Assembly (NCBI RefSeq): GCF_010993735.1
Contig: NZ_WQNI01000002.1
Coordinates: forward strand, 186,001-250,000
Origin: Chelativorans alearensis
GTDB taxonomy: Bacteria > Pseudomonadota > Alphaproteobacteria > Rhizobiales > Rhizobiaceae
Length of the DNA: 64,000 nucleotides
Direction: 5' to 3'
In this document: in pieces, positions 40,566-49,596 of the stretch
Position numbering within the stretch: the stretch's first letter is position 1
How the letters are laid out: each line of letters starts with the position of its first letter
Notes under the pieces: model-generated
The model's input: only the letters and a program-made list of their open reading frames with translations
What the model was told of the DNA's origin: nothing
The model's database searches: none
Translations under genes and position numbers: made by a program

Positions 40566-40570
40566 CCTTG

Positions 40571-40668
40571 TCGGGTCGTCGTTCACGGGATCGATGATCC
40601 GATCCAACCCCTTGCCTTGACGCAGTTCCGGGCGGAAACGCGGTTTCCGCTTCTTGGAATTGCTCGAT
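40571..40668. repeat. RIME-like repeat, degenerate copy C
   Basis: TCGGGTCGTCG (40571-40581) pairs imperfectly (nine of eleven) with CGATGATCCGA (40592-40602); downstream CAGTTCCGGGCGGAAACGCG and CGGTTTCCGC-TTCTTGGAATTGCT follow the second palindrome of copies A and B. Order and spacing agree with 18030-18134 but with many substitutions. Confidence 0.65.
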
Positions 40669-40724
40669 GAGGGGCTGTTTGCGAGCTCCGCCGATAGCCG
40701 GTGGGGCGCTTCCGCGCGCCTGTG

Positions 40725-41987
40725 CTATTCGGCGCTCTCGGTTTCCGCCTCCTCGGTATCGGCGCGCGGATCGAGCATGACCGTCTGCGGCGTGACCGCC
40801 CGCTCCGCCGGCAGGGTCTTGAACGCTTCCCTCTCTTCGAGAGGCACCGGGGCGCGGCGCGAGATACGCAAAGCCGCATAGAGGGCGACGCCGAGATGCG
40901 CGGTCGCCGTGACCAGGAAGAGGCTTTCCGGGCGCAGCCACTGCATTGTGACGCCGGCGATCACCGGGCCGGCCATGGTGCCGATACCGTAAAGCAGAAG
41001 CAGGCCGCTCGATACTTTCGCAAATCCCGTCGGCGGTGCATGGTCATTGGCATGCGCCACGACCAGGGAATAGAGCGTATAGGCAAGCAGGCCGTAGAAT
41101 GCGGTCATGGCGATGACGACGCCGCCCGTTCGCGGGGCGGTGAGGAAAACGGCCAGGCCGACAAGGGCAGAGCCGAAGGCGCCGCCGGCCAGTACGAAAC
41201 GGCGATCCGTATGGTCAGACAGCCGCCCCGTGGGCATCTGTGCGACCGCACCGGCGAGGACGGCAATGCTCATCATCAAGGCGATCTCCAGGGTGGAGAT
41301 GCCGATCTCGGCGCCATAGACAGCGCCCAGCGTGCCCCAGGCACCATTCGCCATGCCGATCAACAGACAGCCGACAAAGGCGACCGGCGAGTTGGCGTAT
41401 AGACCCTTGAGATCAATCGAGACGTCGGCGAGCGGCGCTGGGGTGATGGCGGTGGAGACGGCTGTCGGCAGCAGCGCCAGGCAGAAGAGAATGCCAGTGG
41501 CCATGAACAGGATGCTGGTCGACACGTCGCCCAGTGTCACCACCATCTGTCCGGCCATGATGGAGGCGTGGGTGACCATCATATAGAGCCCGAAGACGGT
41601 GCCACGCGTTGCGTTGGTGGAGCGCTCGTTGAGCCAGCTTTCGATGACCATGAAGGCGCCGGCCATGGTGAACCCTGTGAAGGCGCGCAGCACCAGCCAG
41701 CCGGCCACATTTATCCACATGCCGGAAAGCAGAGCTACGATGGCGCCCGTGGCGGCGAAGGCGCTGAAGGCGCGCACATGCCCGACACGGCGCACCAGCC
41801 GCGGGGCGATGAAGCAACCGGCGATGAAGCCGCTGGCCCAGGCAGTGCCCAGAAGACCGAGCGAAGTGGTGGAGAAGCCCTCGATTGCACCGCGCAACGG
41901 AAGCAGGAGGCCGTAGAGACCGGAGGCGGCCAGAAGGAACGCCGTGCCGCAAAGCAGGGCGACGATGGATCCGAAGGATGAAAGCAT
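40725..41987 (-). CDS. MFS transporter
   Basis: A 420-residue major facilitator with about twelve helices, similar to the YcaD-type group. GFIAGCFIAPRLVRRVGHVRAF near 53-74 holds motif A, and MPTGRLSDHTDRRFVLAGG near 264-282 repeats it in the second half, with FMVIESWLNERSTNATRGTVFGLY near 114-137. The C-terminal 45 residues are a charged cytoplasmic tail. ATG at 41987. Substrate unknown. Confidence 0.85.
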   Translation of the reverse strand: MLSSFGSIVALLCGTAFLLAASGLYGLLLPLRGAIEGFSTTSLGLLGTAWASGFIAGCFIAPRLVRRVGHVRAFSAFAATGAIVALLSGMWINVAGWLVLRAFTGFTMAGAFMVIESWLNERSTNATRGTVFGLYMMVTHASIMAGQMVVTLGDVSTSILFMATGILFCLALLPTAVSTAITPAPLADVSIDLKGLYANSPVAFVGCLLIGMANGAWGTLGAVYGAEIGISTLEIALMMSIAVLAGAVAQMPTGRLSDHTDRRFVLAGGAFGSALVGLAVFLTAPRTGGVVIAMTAFYGLLAYTLYSLVVAHANDHAPPTGFAKVSSGLLLLYGIGTMAGPVIAGVTMQWLRPESLFLVTATAHLGVALYAALRISRRAPVPLEEREAFKTLPAERAVTPQTVMLDPRADTEEAETESAE

Positions 41988-42092
41988 GAAGCGAATCCGC
42001 CTTTGTGCCGGCCCTGGGTCGTGTGGATGGTTACGGTTGCGCCGATGAAGGTCGGCGCCCGAATTCAAGGGACTCGTTTATGGCGGCGCGCA

Positions 42093-42281
42093 TCACTCGC
42101 GCCGAAACAGGGCTTCCGCCGCCGCCTTGGTGGTATCCTTGGCCTGAAGCTCTTCCTCCAACCGGGCGATCTCCTCGCCCAGCATGGCGATCGTCCGCTT
42201 CAGTTCCTCCACCGAAAACGTCGAGATATCCTGACCGATGGTGTATGCTGGCCGGCTTACCGGGATATTCTCCTCCACCAT
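42093..42281 (-). CDS. DUF1192 small protein
   Basis: A 62-residue protein with DUF1192 wording: IGQDISTFSVEELKRTIAML followed by GEEIARLEEELQAKDTTKAAAEALF, mostly a single coiled-coil helix. ATG at 42281 follows GGGAAATAGG; a GTG at 42305 would add eight residues. Divergent from the quinone oxidoreductase gene. Function unknown. Confidence 0.82.
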   Translation of the reverse strand: MVEENIPVSRPAYTIGQDISTFSVEELKRTIAMLGEEIARLEEELQAKDTTKAAAEALFRRE

Positions 42282-42407
42282 GCCTATTTCCCAATCCGTT
42301 GCCACAATGCACGGTCACAATACATAAACGATGCCCCCGCCGGCAATTCTTGCCAGCGGCGGCAGTTTACGAATCAATAAAACCTGATTCCAGAAGAAGG
42401 CTCAAAC

Positions 42408-43418
42408 ATGGCGCGGCAAGACGATCTCCCCGATACAATGACAGCGATCGCGATCACCGAGCACGGGGGGCCCATGGTGCTGAAGCCGGAGGAATGGCCC
42501 GTGCCGAAACCGGCTGGGGGCGAGATCCTGATCAAGGTCAAGGCGGCGGGCGTGAACCGGCCGGACGTTGCCCAGCGCAAAGGCGTCTACCCGCCGCCGC
42601 CGGGCGCTTCGGATCTGCCGGGGCTGGAGGTGGCGGGCGAGGTGGCGGCCGTCGGCGAGGATGTGAAGCGCTGGCGCGTCGGCGACCAGGTCGCCGCGCT
42701 CACGCCGGGTGGCGGTTATGCGCAGTATTGCACGGTGCACGAAACGAACGCGCTGCCCATCCCACATGGTTTTACCTTTACCGAGGCGGCGGCGCTGCCG
42801 GAGACTTTCTTCACCGTCTGGCACAATGTATTCGAGCGCGGCGCGCTGAAGGCGGGCGAGACGCTGCTGGTGCACGGCGGCTCTTCCGGCATCGGCACGA
42901 CGGCCATCCAGTTGGCGGCGGCCTTCGGCGCCACGGTGATCGCCACCGCTGGCTCGTCCGAAAAATGCGCGGCCTGCGCGGCGCTGGGGGCGGCGCGTGC
43001 AATCAACTACCGCGAGGAGGACTTCGTGCTGGCGGTCAAGGAAGCGACGGAAGGGCGCGGTGCCGACGTCATCCTCGACATGGTGGGCGGCGATTACATC
43101 GACCGCAACTACGACGCCGCGGCGATGGATGGCCGCATCGTGGAGATTGCCTTCTTAAGCGGAGCGAAGGCGAAGGCCGATTTCTCGAAGCTGATGGTCA
43201 AGCGGCTGACGCATACCGGCTCGCTCATGCGTCCGCGCCCGGTGGCGTTCAAGGGGCGCATCGCCACCGAGTTGGAGGCCCATGTCTGGCCGCTGCTCGC
43301 CGCACGCAAGGTGGCGCCGGTGATGGACATGATCTTTCCGCTCAAGGAGGCCTGGCGCGCGCACGAGCGTATGGAGGAGGGTGCGCATATCGGCAAGATC
43401 GTGCTCGATGTGGCGTGA
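42408..43418 (+). CDS. Zinc-free quinone oxidoreductase (PIG3-type)
   Basis: A 336-residue medium-chain dehydrogenase/reductase. NADPH fold: GETLLVHGGSSGIGTTAIQLA near 146-166; GATVIATAGSSEKCAA near 170-185. LPGLEVAGEVAAVGEDV near 68-84 and ETFFTVWHNVFERG near 126-139 fit the PIG3/quinone reductase group; the structural zinc lobe is absent. ATG at 42408, or a second ATG 30 bases on. Cytoplasmic; reduces quinones or enals. Confidence 0.9.
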   Translation: MARQDDLPDTMTAIAITEHGGPMVLKPEEWPVPKPAGGEILIKVKAAGVNRPDVAQRKGVYPPPPGASDLPGLEVAGEVAAVGEDVKRWRVGDQVAALTPGGGYAQYCTVHETNALPIPHGFTFTEAAALPETFFTVWHNVFERGALKAGETLLVHGGSSGIGTTAIQLAAAFGATVIATAGSSEKCAACAALGAARAINYREEDFVLAVKEATEGRGADVILDMVGGDYIDRNYDAAAMDGRIVEIAFLSGAKAKADFSKLMVKRLTHTGSLMRPRPVAFKGRIATELEAHVWPLLAARKVAPVMDMIFPLKEAWRAHERMEEGAHIGKIVLDVA

Positions 43419-43420
43419 AG

Positions 43421-43448
43421 AAAAAAGCCCCGGCGCGAGGGCCGGGGC
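43421..43448 (-). terminator. Rho-independent terminator for the phytase-like gene
   Basis: On the minus strand a GCCCCGGC/GCCGGGGC stem with six-base loop (43427-43448) is followed by a six-T run (43421-43426 complement). It lies 29 bases past the minus-strand stop and could also help end the converging gene. Confidence 0.8.
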
Positions 43449-43476
43449 AGTTGCGCGTAAGGCGATTCACTGAAGC

Positions 43477-45678
43477 TCAGTTCACCGCATCGAGCCGGCC
43501 GAGTCGCACGAAGACGGTCTCGCCGGACGAATCATCAACCCCGTCATTGTCGGTGACGAAATAAGCCTCGCCGGCGGCATCGATGGCGAAGCCCTCGATC
43601 TTGTCGACAACGTAGCCGTTCGTCGCGGTTTGCAAGTCGCCGACAAGGTCGCGCACCAGGGTCTTGTCCACCACCGGCAACTCGCTGCCGACAGGTGCCG
43701 GCTGGAAATCGTCCAGGGACACGCCGTAGAGCCGCTTGATCTTGGCTGAGGTGCCGATCTGATTGTCGCGCTCGACGATGTAGAGCGTGCCGTCGTGGGC
43801 GGTGATCTCGGACAGGCCAACCCAGCCCTTTTTGCCGGCATCCAGCGGATAGCGCACCGCCGACCACTCTTCGGTGGACGGCTTGTAGGTGATGAGCTTC
43901 ACCTGGCCCTTCGGATCGTCCTTCCACTCGCGCTGGATGGCCATGACGAGCATCCGCTCATCGCCTTCGCCGACGAGCGTGACGCCCTCGAAGCCGAAGC
44001 GAATCTCATTGGCCAGAAGCTCAGCGGGAAGTGCGATCTCCTGCTTGATCACGCCGTCTGCATCGACATGGTAGAGCGCATGCGGGATGAGCCGGTCGGT
44101 ACGCCCCTCCGAGGCGAGCCAGAAGCCGCCTTCTCCATCGGCCGCTATGCCTTCCAGATCGAGCTTCTGCGCCGGCATGCCGCCGCGGGTCACAACGATC
44201 TTGCGCGTGATCTCGGCCGGCGTCTTGGTCGCGTCGACGACGAAGATGGCGGGTTCGGCGCTGAAGAAGGAGTCGGAAACCGCGTAGAGCCGGCCGGCCT
44301 GCGCTGGGTCGGCGGCAAGCCCCGAGAGTGCGCCCCAACCGACGGGCTGGCCCTCCTGCATGACTGATCGGATCATCGGGTAGGCGGGTGCCCCTTCGGC
44401 AAGCTCGTAGACCATCACGTGCGAGCGAGCGCCACCATCCTCCACCAGGTCCGTTTCATTGGCCGTCACGAGAAGATTGCGCCCGGGGATCGCCAGCACG
44501 CCTTCCGGGCCGACGCCGGAGGGCAGAACCTGGACGAACTCCGGCGCTTCGCCCGTGTCGCGGTATACCGCCACCAGCGAGGCGCGCTCCAGCGCTACGA
44601 AGAAGTAGCGCTCGTTGCCATAGGTCGCAGCTTCCATGCCCTCGGGCTCCGCGCCCTTGGCATCGGAGCGCTTGTCGGGGTAGTGCCCGACAAGGGCTGC
44701 CTGATGCTCGAGATCGGCGCCGGAATCGTAGAGCACGTCGCCCATTTTTGAGAAGATGGTGAAGCTACGCGAGCCGCCTTCATAGTCGCCTTCGTTGGCG
44801 ACGACGAGTCGCTCGTCGTCGAGCCATTTTACTGCATCCGGCTCGCGAAGAAGGTTGCTGGCAGATTGGTCGAAGCGAAGTGCGCGGTCGTCCAGCAGGT
44901 CGACATTCTCGACACTTGTGCCGCCGGCGGAGAAGTGGGCGACGACCTCGCCGCTCTCCGCCGAGGCGATGGCGATGTGGTTATTCTCCTGCAGCGTGAC
45001 GGCGATCTCACCCGCCTCGTTGAAGTCCACGAACTCGGGCTCCGGGTCTTCCGGAGCGGTCTCGGTAAGGCCGGTAAGGTCCACGGTCTTGGCGCCGTCG
45101 CAATCCGGCGCGCCGTCGGTGAGGGAGAATATTTGCAAAGTGCCGGCGGGCATCTGCGGGATGACACCGTCGTCCAGATCCTCGTCCCGCTCGTTCTCGA
45201 TCGCCACGGCGAGGAAGCGCTTGTCCTTGCTGACGGCAACGGAGTCCGGCTGGCCGGCAAGCTCACAGGAGGCTTCGGCCGTCTTTCCGGCGATGTCGAT
45301 GAGAAGCAGATTGCCCGACGGATTGACGAAGCTCTCGGAGGTGTTGATCCCGGCGATGGCCTTTCCGCCGACCACTGCAACCGAGGTCGGTTCGCCCTCC
45401 ACCTTGATGATGCCGCCGGCCTTGGGAGCCTTCGGGTCGGTGATATCGACAAATCCGATCGCGCCCAAGGGGCTGTCGGAGTAGATCAGCGTGTTGCCAT
45501 CATCGCTCGCCGCGATGATCTCCGACGAGGTCTCGCTTTCCGCGTCCATATCGGCCGGCAGGTTGTGAGCCACCGGGAAGGTGGCGATGCGGTTGAAGGC
45601 CATGTCGGCGAAGGCAGGCATCGCCGTCGTTGCCGAAAGCGCGGCCGCGAGCGCGCAGAAAAACGAATGTCGTCCCAT
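43477..45678 (-). CDS. Secreted esterase-like (phytase-like domain) protein
   Basis: A 733-residue exported protein. The second ATG (45678, MGRHSFFCALAAALSATTAMPAFA) has GGGAG at ideal spacing; the ATG at 45684 touches it. N-terminal half (about 30-350) is a beta-propeller-like region of LVIVD/choice-of-anchor type (SPLGAIGFVDITDP; GNLLLIDIAGKTA; EPDAVKWLDDERLVVANEGDYEGGSR). C-terminal half (about 380-733) is phytase-like: GVGPEGVLAIPG, LDLEGIAADGEGGFWLASEG, GWVGLSEITAHDGTLYIVERDNQ. Very acidic, as usual for calcium-binding periplasmic propellers. Possible phosphate scavenging is inference. Confidence 0.82.
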   Translation of the reverse strand: MGRHSFFCALAAALSATTAMPAFADMAFNRIATFPVAHNLPADMDAESETSSEIIAASDDGNTLIYSDSPLGAIGFVDITDPKAPKAGGIIKVEGEPTSVAVVGGKAIAGINTSESFVNPSGNLLLIDIAGKTAEASCELAGQPDSVAVSKDKRFLAVAIENERDEDLDDGVIPQMPAGTLQIFSLTDGAPDCDGAKTVDLTGLTETAPEDPEPEFVDFNEAGEIAVTLQENNHIAIASAESGEVVAHFSAGGTSVENVDLLDDRALRFDQSASNLLREPDAVKWLDDERLVVANEGDYEGGSRSFTIFSKMGDVLYDSGADLEHQAALVGHYPDKRSDAKGAEPEGMEAATYGNERYFFVALERASLVAVYRDTGEAPEFVQVLPSGVGPEGVLAIPGRNLLVTANETDLVEDGGARSHVMVYELAEGAPAYPMIRSVMQEGQPVGWGALSGLAADPAQAGRLYAVSDSFFSAEPAIFVVDATKTPAEITRKIVVTRGGMPAQKLDLEGIAADGEGGFWLASEGRTDRLIPHALYHVDADGVIKQEIALPAELLANEIRFGFEGVTLVGEGDERMLVMAIQREWKDDPKGQVKLITYKPSTEEWSAVRYPLDAGKKGWVGLSEITAHDGTLYIVERDNQIGTSAKIKRLYGVSLDDFQPAPVGSELPVVDKTLVRDLVGDLQTATNGYVVDKIEGFAIDAAGEAYFVTDNDGVDDSSGETVFVRLGRLDAVN

Positions 45679-45897
45679 CCCCATCTCCCTCTTCGATTGG
45701 AAATCGCTTATTGGAAGAGGAGGATTGCAGGCGCGTGACAGAAAGGTGACGGCACGGTGACGAGAGCTGTGCATAGCGCGCCGCGATGCGCCTTGCCTCA
45801 CTCGGCGAATGCAACTATATAGCCTGTGAATTCCCAAATCGGTGGCGCCGCCCACCGCCCGCGCCAGGGACGCGGGCGAGGATAGGATATTTTTGCA

Positions 45898-46593
45898 ATG
45901 GCCAATACGCTTCTCATGCCTAAGGCGACCGCCGTCTGGCTGGTGGACAACACGGCGCTGACTTTCGAGCAGATCGCCGAGTTCTGCAAACTCCACCCGC
46001 TCGAGGTGAGCGCGATTGCCGACGGCGATGCCGCACAGGGCATCAAGGGCATGGACCCGGTGATGACGGGACAGCTGACGCGCGACGAGATCGCCCGCGG
46101 CGAAGCCAATCCGAATCACCAGCTCAAGCTCTCCGAGCCGAAGGTGCGGGTGCCGGAGACCAAGCGCAAGGGGCCGCGCTACACGCCGCTTTCCAAGCGG
46201 CAGGACCGGCCCAACGCCATTTTATGGCTGGTGCGCAACCATCCCGAACTCAAGGACGCGCAGATTTCACGTCTCGTCGGCACCACCAAGTCGACCATCG
46301 AGCAGATCCGTAACCGCACCCACTGGAACTCGGCCAACCTGGTGCCGATGGACCCGGTGACGCTGGGCCTGTGCTCGCAGATCGACCTCGACCTGGAAGT
46401 CCAGCGGGCCGAGCGCTACGCGCCGCCGGCTGCTCCTGCCGGCGATACGCTGCTGCCGGCATCCGAGACCGAGGGCCTGCCCGTCGAAGGGGAGAGAGGT
46501 GAGGCGCCGGAGGAGGAAAAGGAACTCGACGCCGACGCTGTGTTCGCCAAGCTTTCCTCGCTCAAGTCGAGCGATGAGGAAAAGGAAGAATAA
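45898..46593 (+). CDS. trcR: Cell-cycle transcriptional regulator TrcR (DUF1013)
   Basis: A 231-residue DUF1013 protein. Core: LMPKATAVWLVDNTALTFEQIAEFCKLHPLEVSAIADG near 6-43, RPNAILWLVRNHPELKDAQISRLVGTTKSTIEQIRNRTHWNSANL near 104-148, containing a helix-turn-helix. The last 60 residues are an acidic, Pro-rich tail ending SDEEKEE. Regulates cell-cycle transcription in Caulobacter relatives, according to the family name. Followed by a convergent nuclease gene. Confidence 0.9.
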   Translation: MANTLLMPKATAVWLVDNTALTFEQIAEFCKLHPLEVSAIADGDAAQGIKGMDPVMTGQLTRDEIARGEANPNHQLKLSEPKVRVPETKRKGPRYTPLSKRQDRPNAILWLVRNHPELKDAQISRLVGTTKSTIEQIRNRTHWNSANLVPMDPVTLGLCSQIDLDLEVQRAERYAPPAAPAGDTLLPASETEGLPVEGERGEAPEEEKELDADAVFAKLSSLKSSDEEKEE

Positions 46594-46600
46594 GCCGCGG

Positions 46601-47047
46601 TCAGCCGCAGGCGCTCTTCCGCTTGCCGCCGGAATAGGTGCGCACCAGCGCGCGCCCCAGCAGGTGGTCGGCCACCCCTTCGCCCTCCTGCGTCGTCACA
46701 TCGGCGAGGACGCGGCCGTAATATTTGTCGCCGCCGATGTTGCGGATTTGCACCGTGGCGCCACCGATCAGACGTTCGAGGGCGCTGCGCGATGTTTTCC
46801 CCGCAATCTTCTCCCTTTCGCAACGGCTTCTGATCTCTGGCGCGTCGACACCGCGCAGGCGCACGCTTACCGTGACCGTTTGCCCCGGCCAGACATGCGC
46901 CTCGGCCACGAAAGTGTCGCCGTCGATGACACGCACCACACGCGCCTCCACAGGACCGGGAAAGAGGTCGCCGGCGATGGCTAGGGTGTCGCCAAATGCG
47001 ACGAGGACAACGGCCAGTAGTGCGTGAAAAAGTGGCTGAGGCAACAT
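46601..47047 (-). CDS. Secreted thermonuclease-family protein (SNase-like)
   Basis: A 148-residue protein: N-terminal hydrophobic signal (MLPQPLFHALLAVVLVAFGDTLAIAG) then an SNase fold. Catalytic pieces are seen as VIDGDTFVAEA, VRLRGVDAPEI with Arg and Glu, and GGDKYYGRVLADV with the second Arg. Length is normal for this short group. Start at 47047 is chosen by the signal peptide; no obvious ribosome site. Probably a periplasmic or secreted nuclease. Confidence 0.85.
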   Translation of the reverse strand: MLPQPLFHALLAVVLVAFGDTLAIAGDLFPGPVEARVVRVIDGDTFVAEAHVWPGQTVTVSVRLRGVDAPEIRSRCEREKIAGKTSRSALERLIGGATVQIRNIGGDKYYGRVLADVTTQEGEGVADHLLGRALVRTYSGGKRKSACG

Positions 47048-47172
47048 GAAAGAGAATATATTCCTATCTTCGCCGTAGAGCAAGCTGGAAGGGTGCTTGT
47101 TCGACCTTGTTTCGGCGGCCGCGCTCGGCCTATCGTGCGGCGAGTAGAAACCCTTTATGAGGCGCAAGCGAC

Positions 47173-48339
47173 ATGGCCGAGACATTCGTCATCGCACAGG
47201 GCGGCGGGCCGACAGCCGTCATCAACCAGACGGTGGTCGGAGCGACGCTCGAAGCGCGCAGGCGGTTTCCCGGCTCAACGGTGCTGGGCGCTCTGCACGG
47301 GGTGCGCGGGGTGCGGGACGGGCGCTTCGTCACCCTGTCCGACCTTGAGGAGGATGAGCTGAGGGCGGTGGCGGCGACGCCCAGCGCCGCGCTCGGCAGC
47401 ACACGAGACAAGCCGGACGCTGCCTATTGCGAGGCTATCTTGAAGGGTTTGCAGCAGGCGGGAGCGGACGCCTTCATCTATATCGGCGGCAATGATACGG
47501 CCGGCACGCAAGGCATCCTCTCGGAAGCCGCTGGCGGGCGCATCGCCTGCGTTCATGCGCCGAAGACCATCGACAACGACCTGGTGGAGAACGATCACAC
47601 GCCGGGCTTCATCTCCGCGGCCGAATTCGTGGCCGGCGCCTTCCTGAGTGTCGATCTCGACTTCCGGGCGCTGCCTGGCATCTATGTCGGCATCGTCATG
47701 GGCCGGCATGCGGGCTTCCTCACTGCGTCGGCGGCTGCCTGGTCGCTTGACGAGGATAGCGGGCCGCATCTCGTCTATGCGCCCGAGCGGGCTTTCGAGC
47801 GGGCGCGCTTCATTGAAGACGTGCGGAGCACCCTTGGCCGCCACGGCCGGTGCATCGTCGCCATGTCGGAAGGCGTGGCTGCCGCGGATGGGCGGTCGCT
47901 GGTGGAGACGCTGGTGCCGCCGGAGCTGCAGGAGCGCGATCCGCACGGCAACATCCGCCTTTCCGGCACCGACCTTGGCCAGGCGATCGAGCGTATCCTT
48001 GCCGAGGACCTCACCGGCACGCGCGCCCGCGTCGACACTTTCGGCTATCTGCCGCGCGGCAATGTCGCAACGATCAACGAAACGGATGCACGCGAGGCTT
48101 ATGCGGCGGGCGCCTTCGCCGTGGAAGCGGCGGAAAAGGGCGGCGGCTCCGTGGCGCTGCAGTTCGACGGGGAAAGGACCGTCTGCCGGCACGTGCCCCT
48201 CGAGGCCGTGGCCGGCAAGACGCGGCATATGCCGGCGGACTTCCTGTACGCGGACGAGAACAGGGTTTCCGGGGCTTGCCTCGACTATCTTCGTCGGCTC
48301 ATTCCACGCAAGTATGCGGTGGCGAAGCCGTTTGCGTGA
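47173..48339 (+). CDS. pfp: 6-phosphofructokinase, probably PPi-dependent
   Basis: A 388-residue phosphofructokinase. GGGPTAVINQT near 10-20, YIGGNDTAGT near 100-109 and PKTIDNDLVEND near 131-142 are the catalytic blocks. The Asp after GGN and Lys in PKTIDND are the residues that mark PPi-using rather than ATP-using enzymes. It links fructose 6-phosphate and fructose 1,6-bisphosphate reversibly. Divergent start from the nuclease gene. ATG at 47173. Confidence 0.9.
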   Translation: MAETFVIAQGGGPTAVINQTVVGATLEARRRFPGSTVLGALHGVRGVRDGRFVTLSDLEEDELRAVAATPSAALGSTRDKPDAAYCEAILKGLQQAGADAFIYIGGNDTAGTQGILSEAAGGRIACVHAPKTIDNDLVENDHTPGFISAAEFVAGAFLSVDLDFRALPGIYVGIVMGRHAGFLTASAAAWSLDEDSGPHLVYAPERAFERARFIEDVRSTLGRHGRCIVAMSEGVAAADGRSLVETLVPPELQERDPHGNIRLSGTDLGQAIERILAEDLTGTRARVDTFGYLPRGNVATINETDAREAYAAGAFAVEAAEKGGGSVALQFDGERTVCRHVPLEAVAGKTRHMPADFLYADENRVSGACLDYLRRLIPRKYAVAKPFA

Positions 48340-48357
48340 TATTCGCGGCTGTCCCGG

Positions 48358-48513
48358 TTATCGGCGCCGGTCGTCTGTACGGGACGGCGGCGTCCCGACC
48401 AACGGCGCCAAGCCCAACGGCGCAAGGGTGGTGTAAACGCGCGGGCGGCGTCCGAGCTGCTGGTAGCGGATATCCGTCAGCAACGAGTCGACGAAAGTGC
48501 GAACGATTTTCAT
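48358..48513 (-). CDS. Small 51-residue protein of unknown function
   Basis: Begins MKIVRTFVDSLLTDIRYQQL, then GRRPRVYTTLAPLGLAPLVGT and a basic end. GGAGG sits five to six bases before the ATG, which is unusually strong for this window and supports real translation. No signal peptide or transmembrane helix. No family recognised. Lies between the phosphofructokinase and a LysR gene. Confidence 0.55.
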   Translation of the reverse strand: MKIVRTFVDSLLTDIRYQQLGRRPRVYTTLAPLGLAPLVGTPPSRTDDRRR

Positions 48514-48618
48514 GTCATCCTCCAATAGGTATGGGGGCCGAGAGTTCTTTCGTGGAGGAAGATAGTGAAATCGGCGCTGCATGCCAGCGACATCGACTCA
48601 ATACAACTTGACAGAAAT

Positions 48619-49518
48619 TCAAGTCTCGACGGCAAGCTCGTGCAGCCAGCGCTCTGTTCGGCGGGCCGCGGCGGTGGGCGTTACGCCGTTGGGCCGGCAC
48701 AGGTAGTAGGCGGCACCGCTGGGGTCAGCTGCGCCGAATGGCGCGACCAGCGTTCCGTTCGCCAGGCGATCCTCGATGAAGAGCCGGCGGCCGATCGCCA
48801 GTCCCAGTCCCCGCTCGGCGACCCGCAGGGCCTCCTCCTGGCCTTCGATCTCGAAGGTGGCGGCGGGCGTGAGCGTGGATAGCCCGCGCGCCCGGCTCCA
48901 CTCCTCCCACTCGTCGGGTGAGCGGGTGTTGACGATGAGGCGCGCACGGCTGACGGCGGCATGCGGGTCCTCGTCCTCACGCACCGTCAGATAGCCGGGG
49001 GCGGCGACGGGGAAAGCGGTTTCGTGGAGCAGAAATTCGGATGCGACGCCGGGCCACGTGCCCTTGCCGTGGCGTATGGCGAGATCGATCTGGTTGCGCC
49101 TGAGGTCGAGCACGCGGGTCGTCGTGACCAGTTGCAGTTCGATGTCCGGATATGCCCGCTCGAAGGCGCTGAGATGGGGGATGAGCCAGGTCGCGGCGAG
49201 GGAAGCGGGCAGAGTGAGCCGCACGACCCTGCGCCCCGACCCGCCCAGCAGGGCGTCGGTCGCCGTCTGGATCTGGCGGATCGCCGGGTCGATCGCCTCC
49301 AGATAGCGCTGCCCGGCCGGCGTCAGCCGCGCACCGCTGCCGGTGCGCTCGAAAAGCGCCACATGGAGGTATTCCTCAAGGCGCCGCACCTGATGGCTGA
49401 TGGCGGATTCGGTGATGCCGAGCGCCTCGGCGGCGTCGCGGAAGCGATCGTAGCTGGCGGCGGCATGGAAGGCACGCAGCGCGGCGAAGGGGGGCAGGCG
49501 GGGACGCTCCGGAGGCAT
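48619..49518 (-). CDS. LysR-family regulator, GcvA-like
   Basis: A 299-residue LysR protein. Helix-turn-helix: AALRAFHAAASYDRFRDAAEALGITESAISHQVRRLEEYLHVALFERTG near 12-60. The GcvA-type effector domain shows RLTLPASLAATWLIPHL near 103-119 and AERGLGLAIGRRLFIEDRLANGTL near 240-263. ATG at 49518 gives the usual length. Target unknown; the neighbours are the 51-residue gene and another LysR. Confidence 0.88.
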   Translation of the reverse strand: MPPERPRLPPFAALRAFHAAASYDRFRDAAEALGITESAISHQVRRLEEYLHVALFERTGSGARLTPAGQRYLEAIDPAIRQIQTATDALLGGSGRRVVRLTLPASLAATWLIPHLSAFERAYPDIELQLVTTTRVLDLRRNQIDLAIRHGKGTWPGVASEFLLHETAFPVAAPGYLTVREDEDPHAAVSRARLIVNTRSPDEWEEWSRARGLSTLTPAATFEIEGQEEALRVAERGLGLAIGRRLFIEDRLANGTLVAPFGAADPSGAAYYLCRPNGVTPTAAARRTERWLHELAVET

Positions 49519-49596
49519 CGGGAGAGGATGACAGCGGGTTGAACGGATTTCAAGGCGGGGCAGGAGAACGGCGGGTGCCTTTGAGAGCACCGAATC

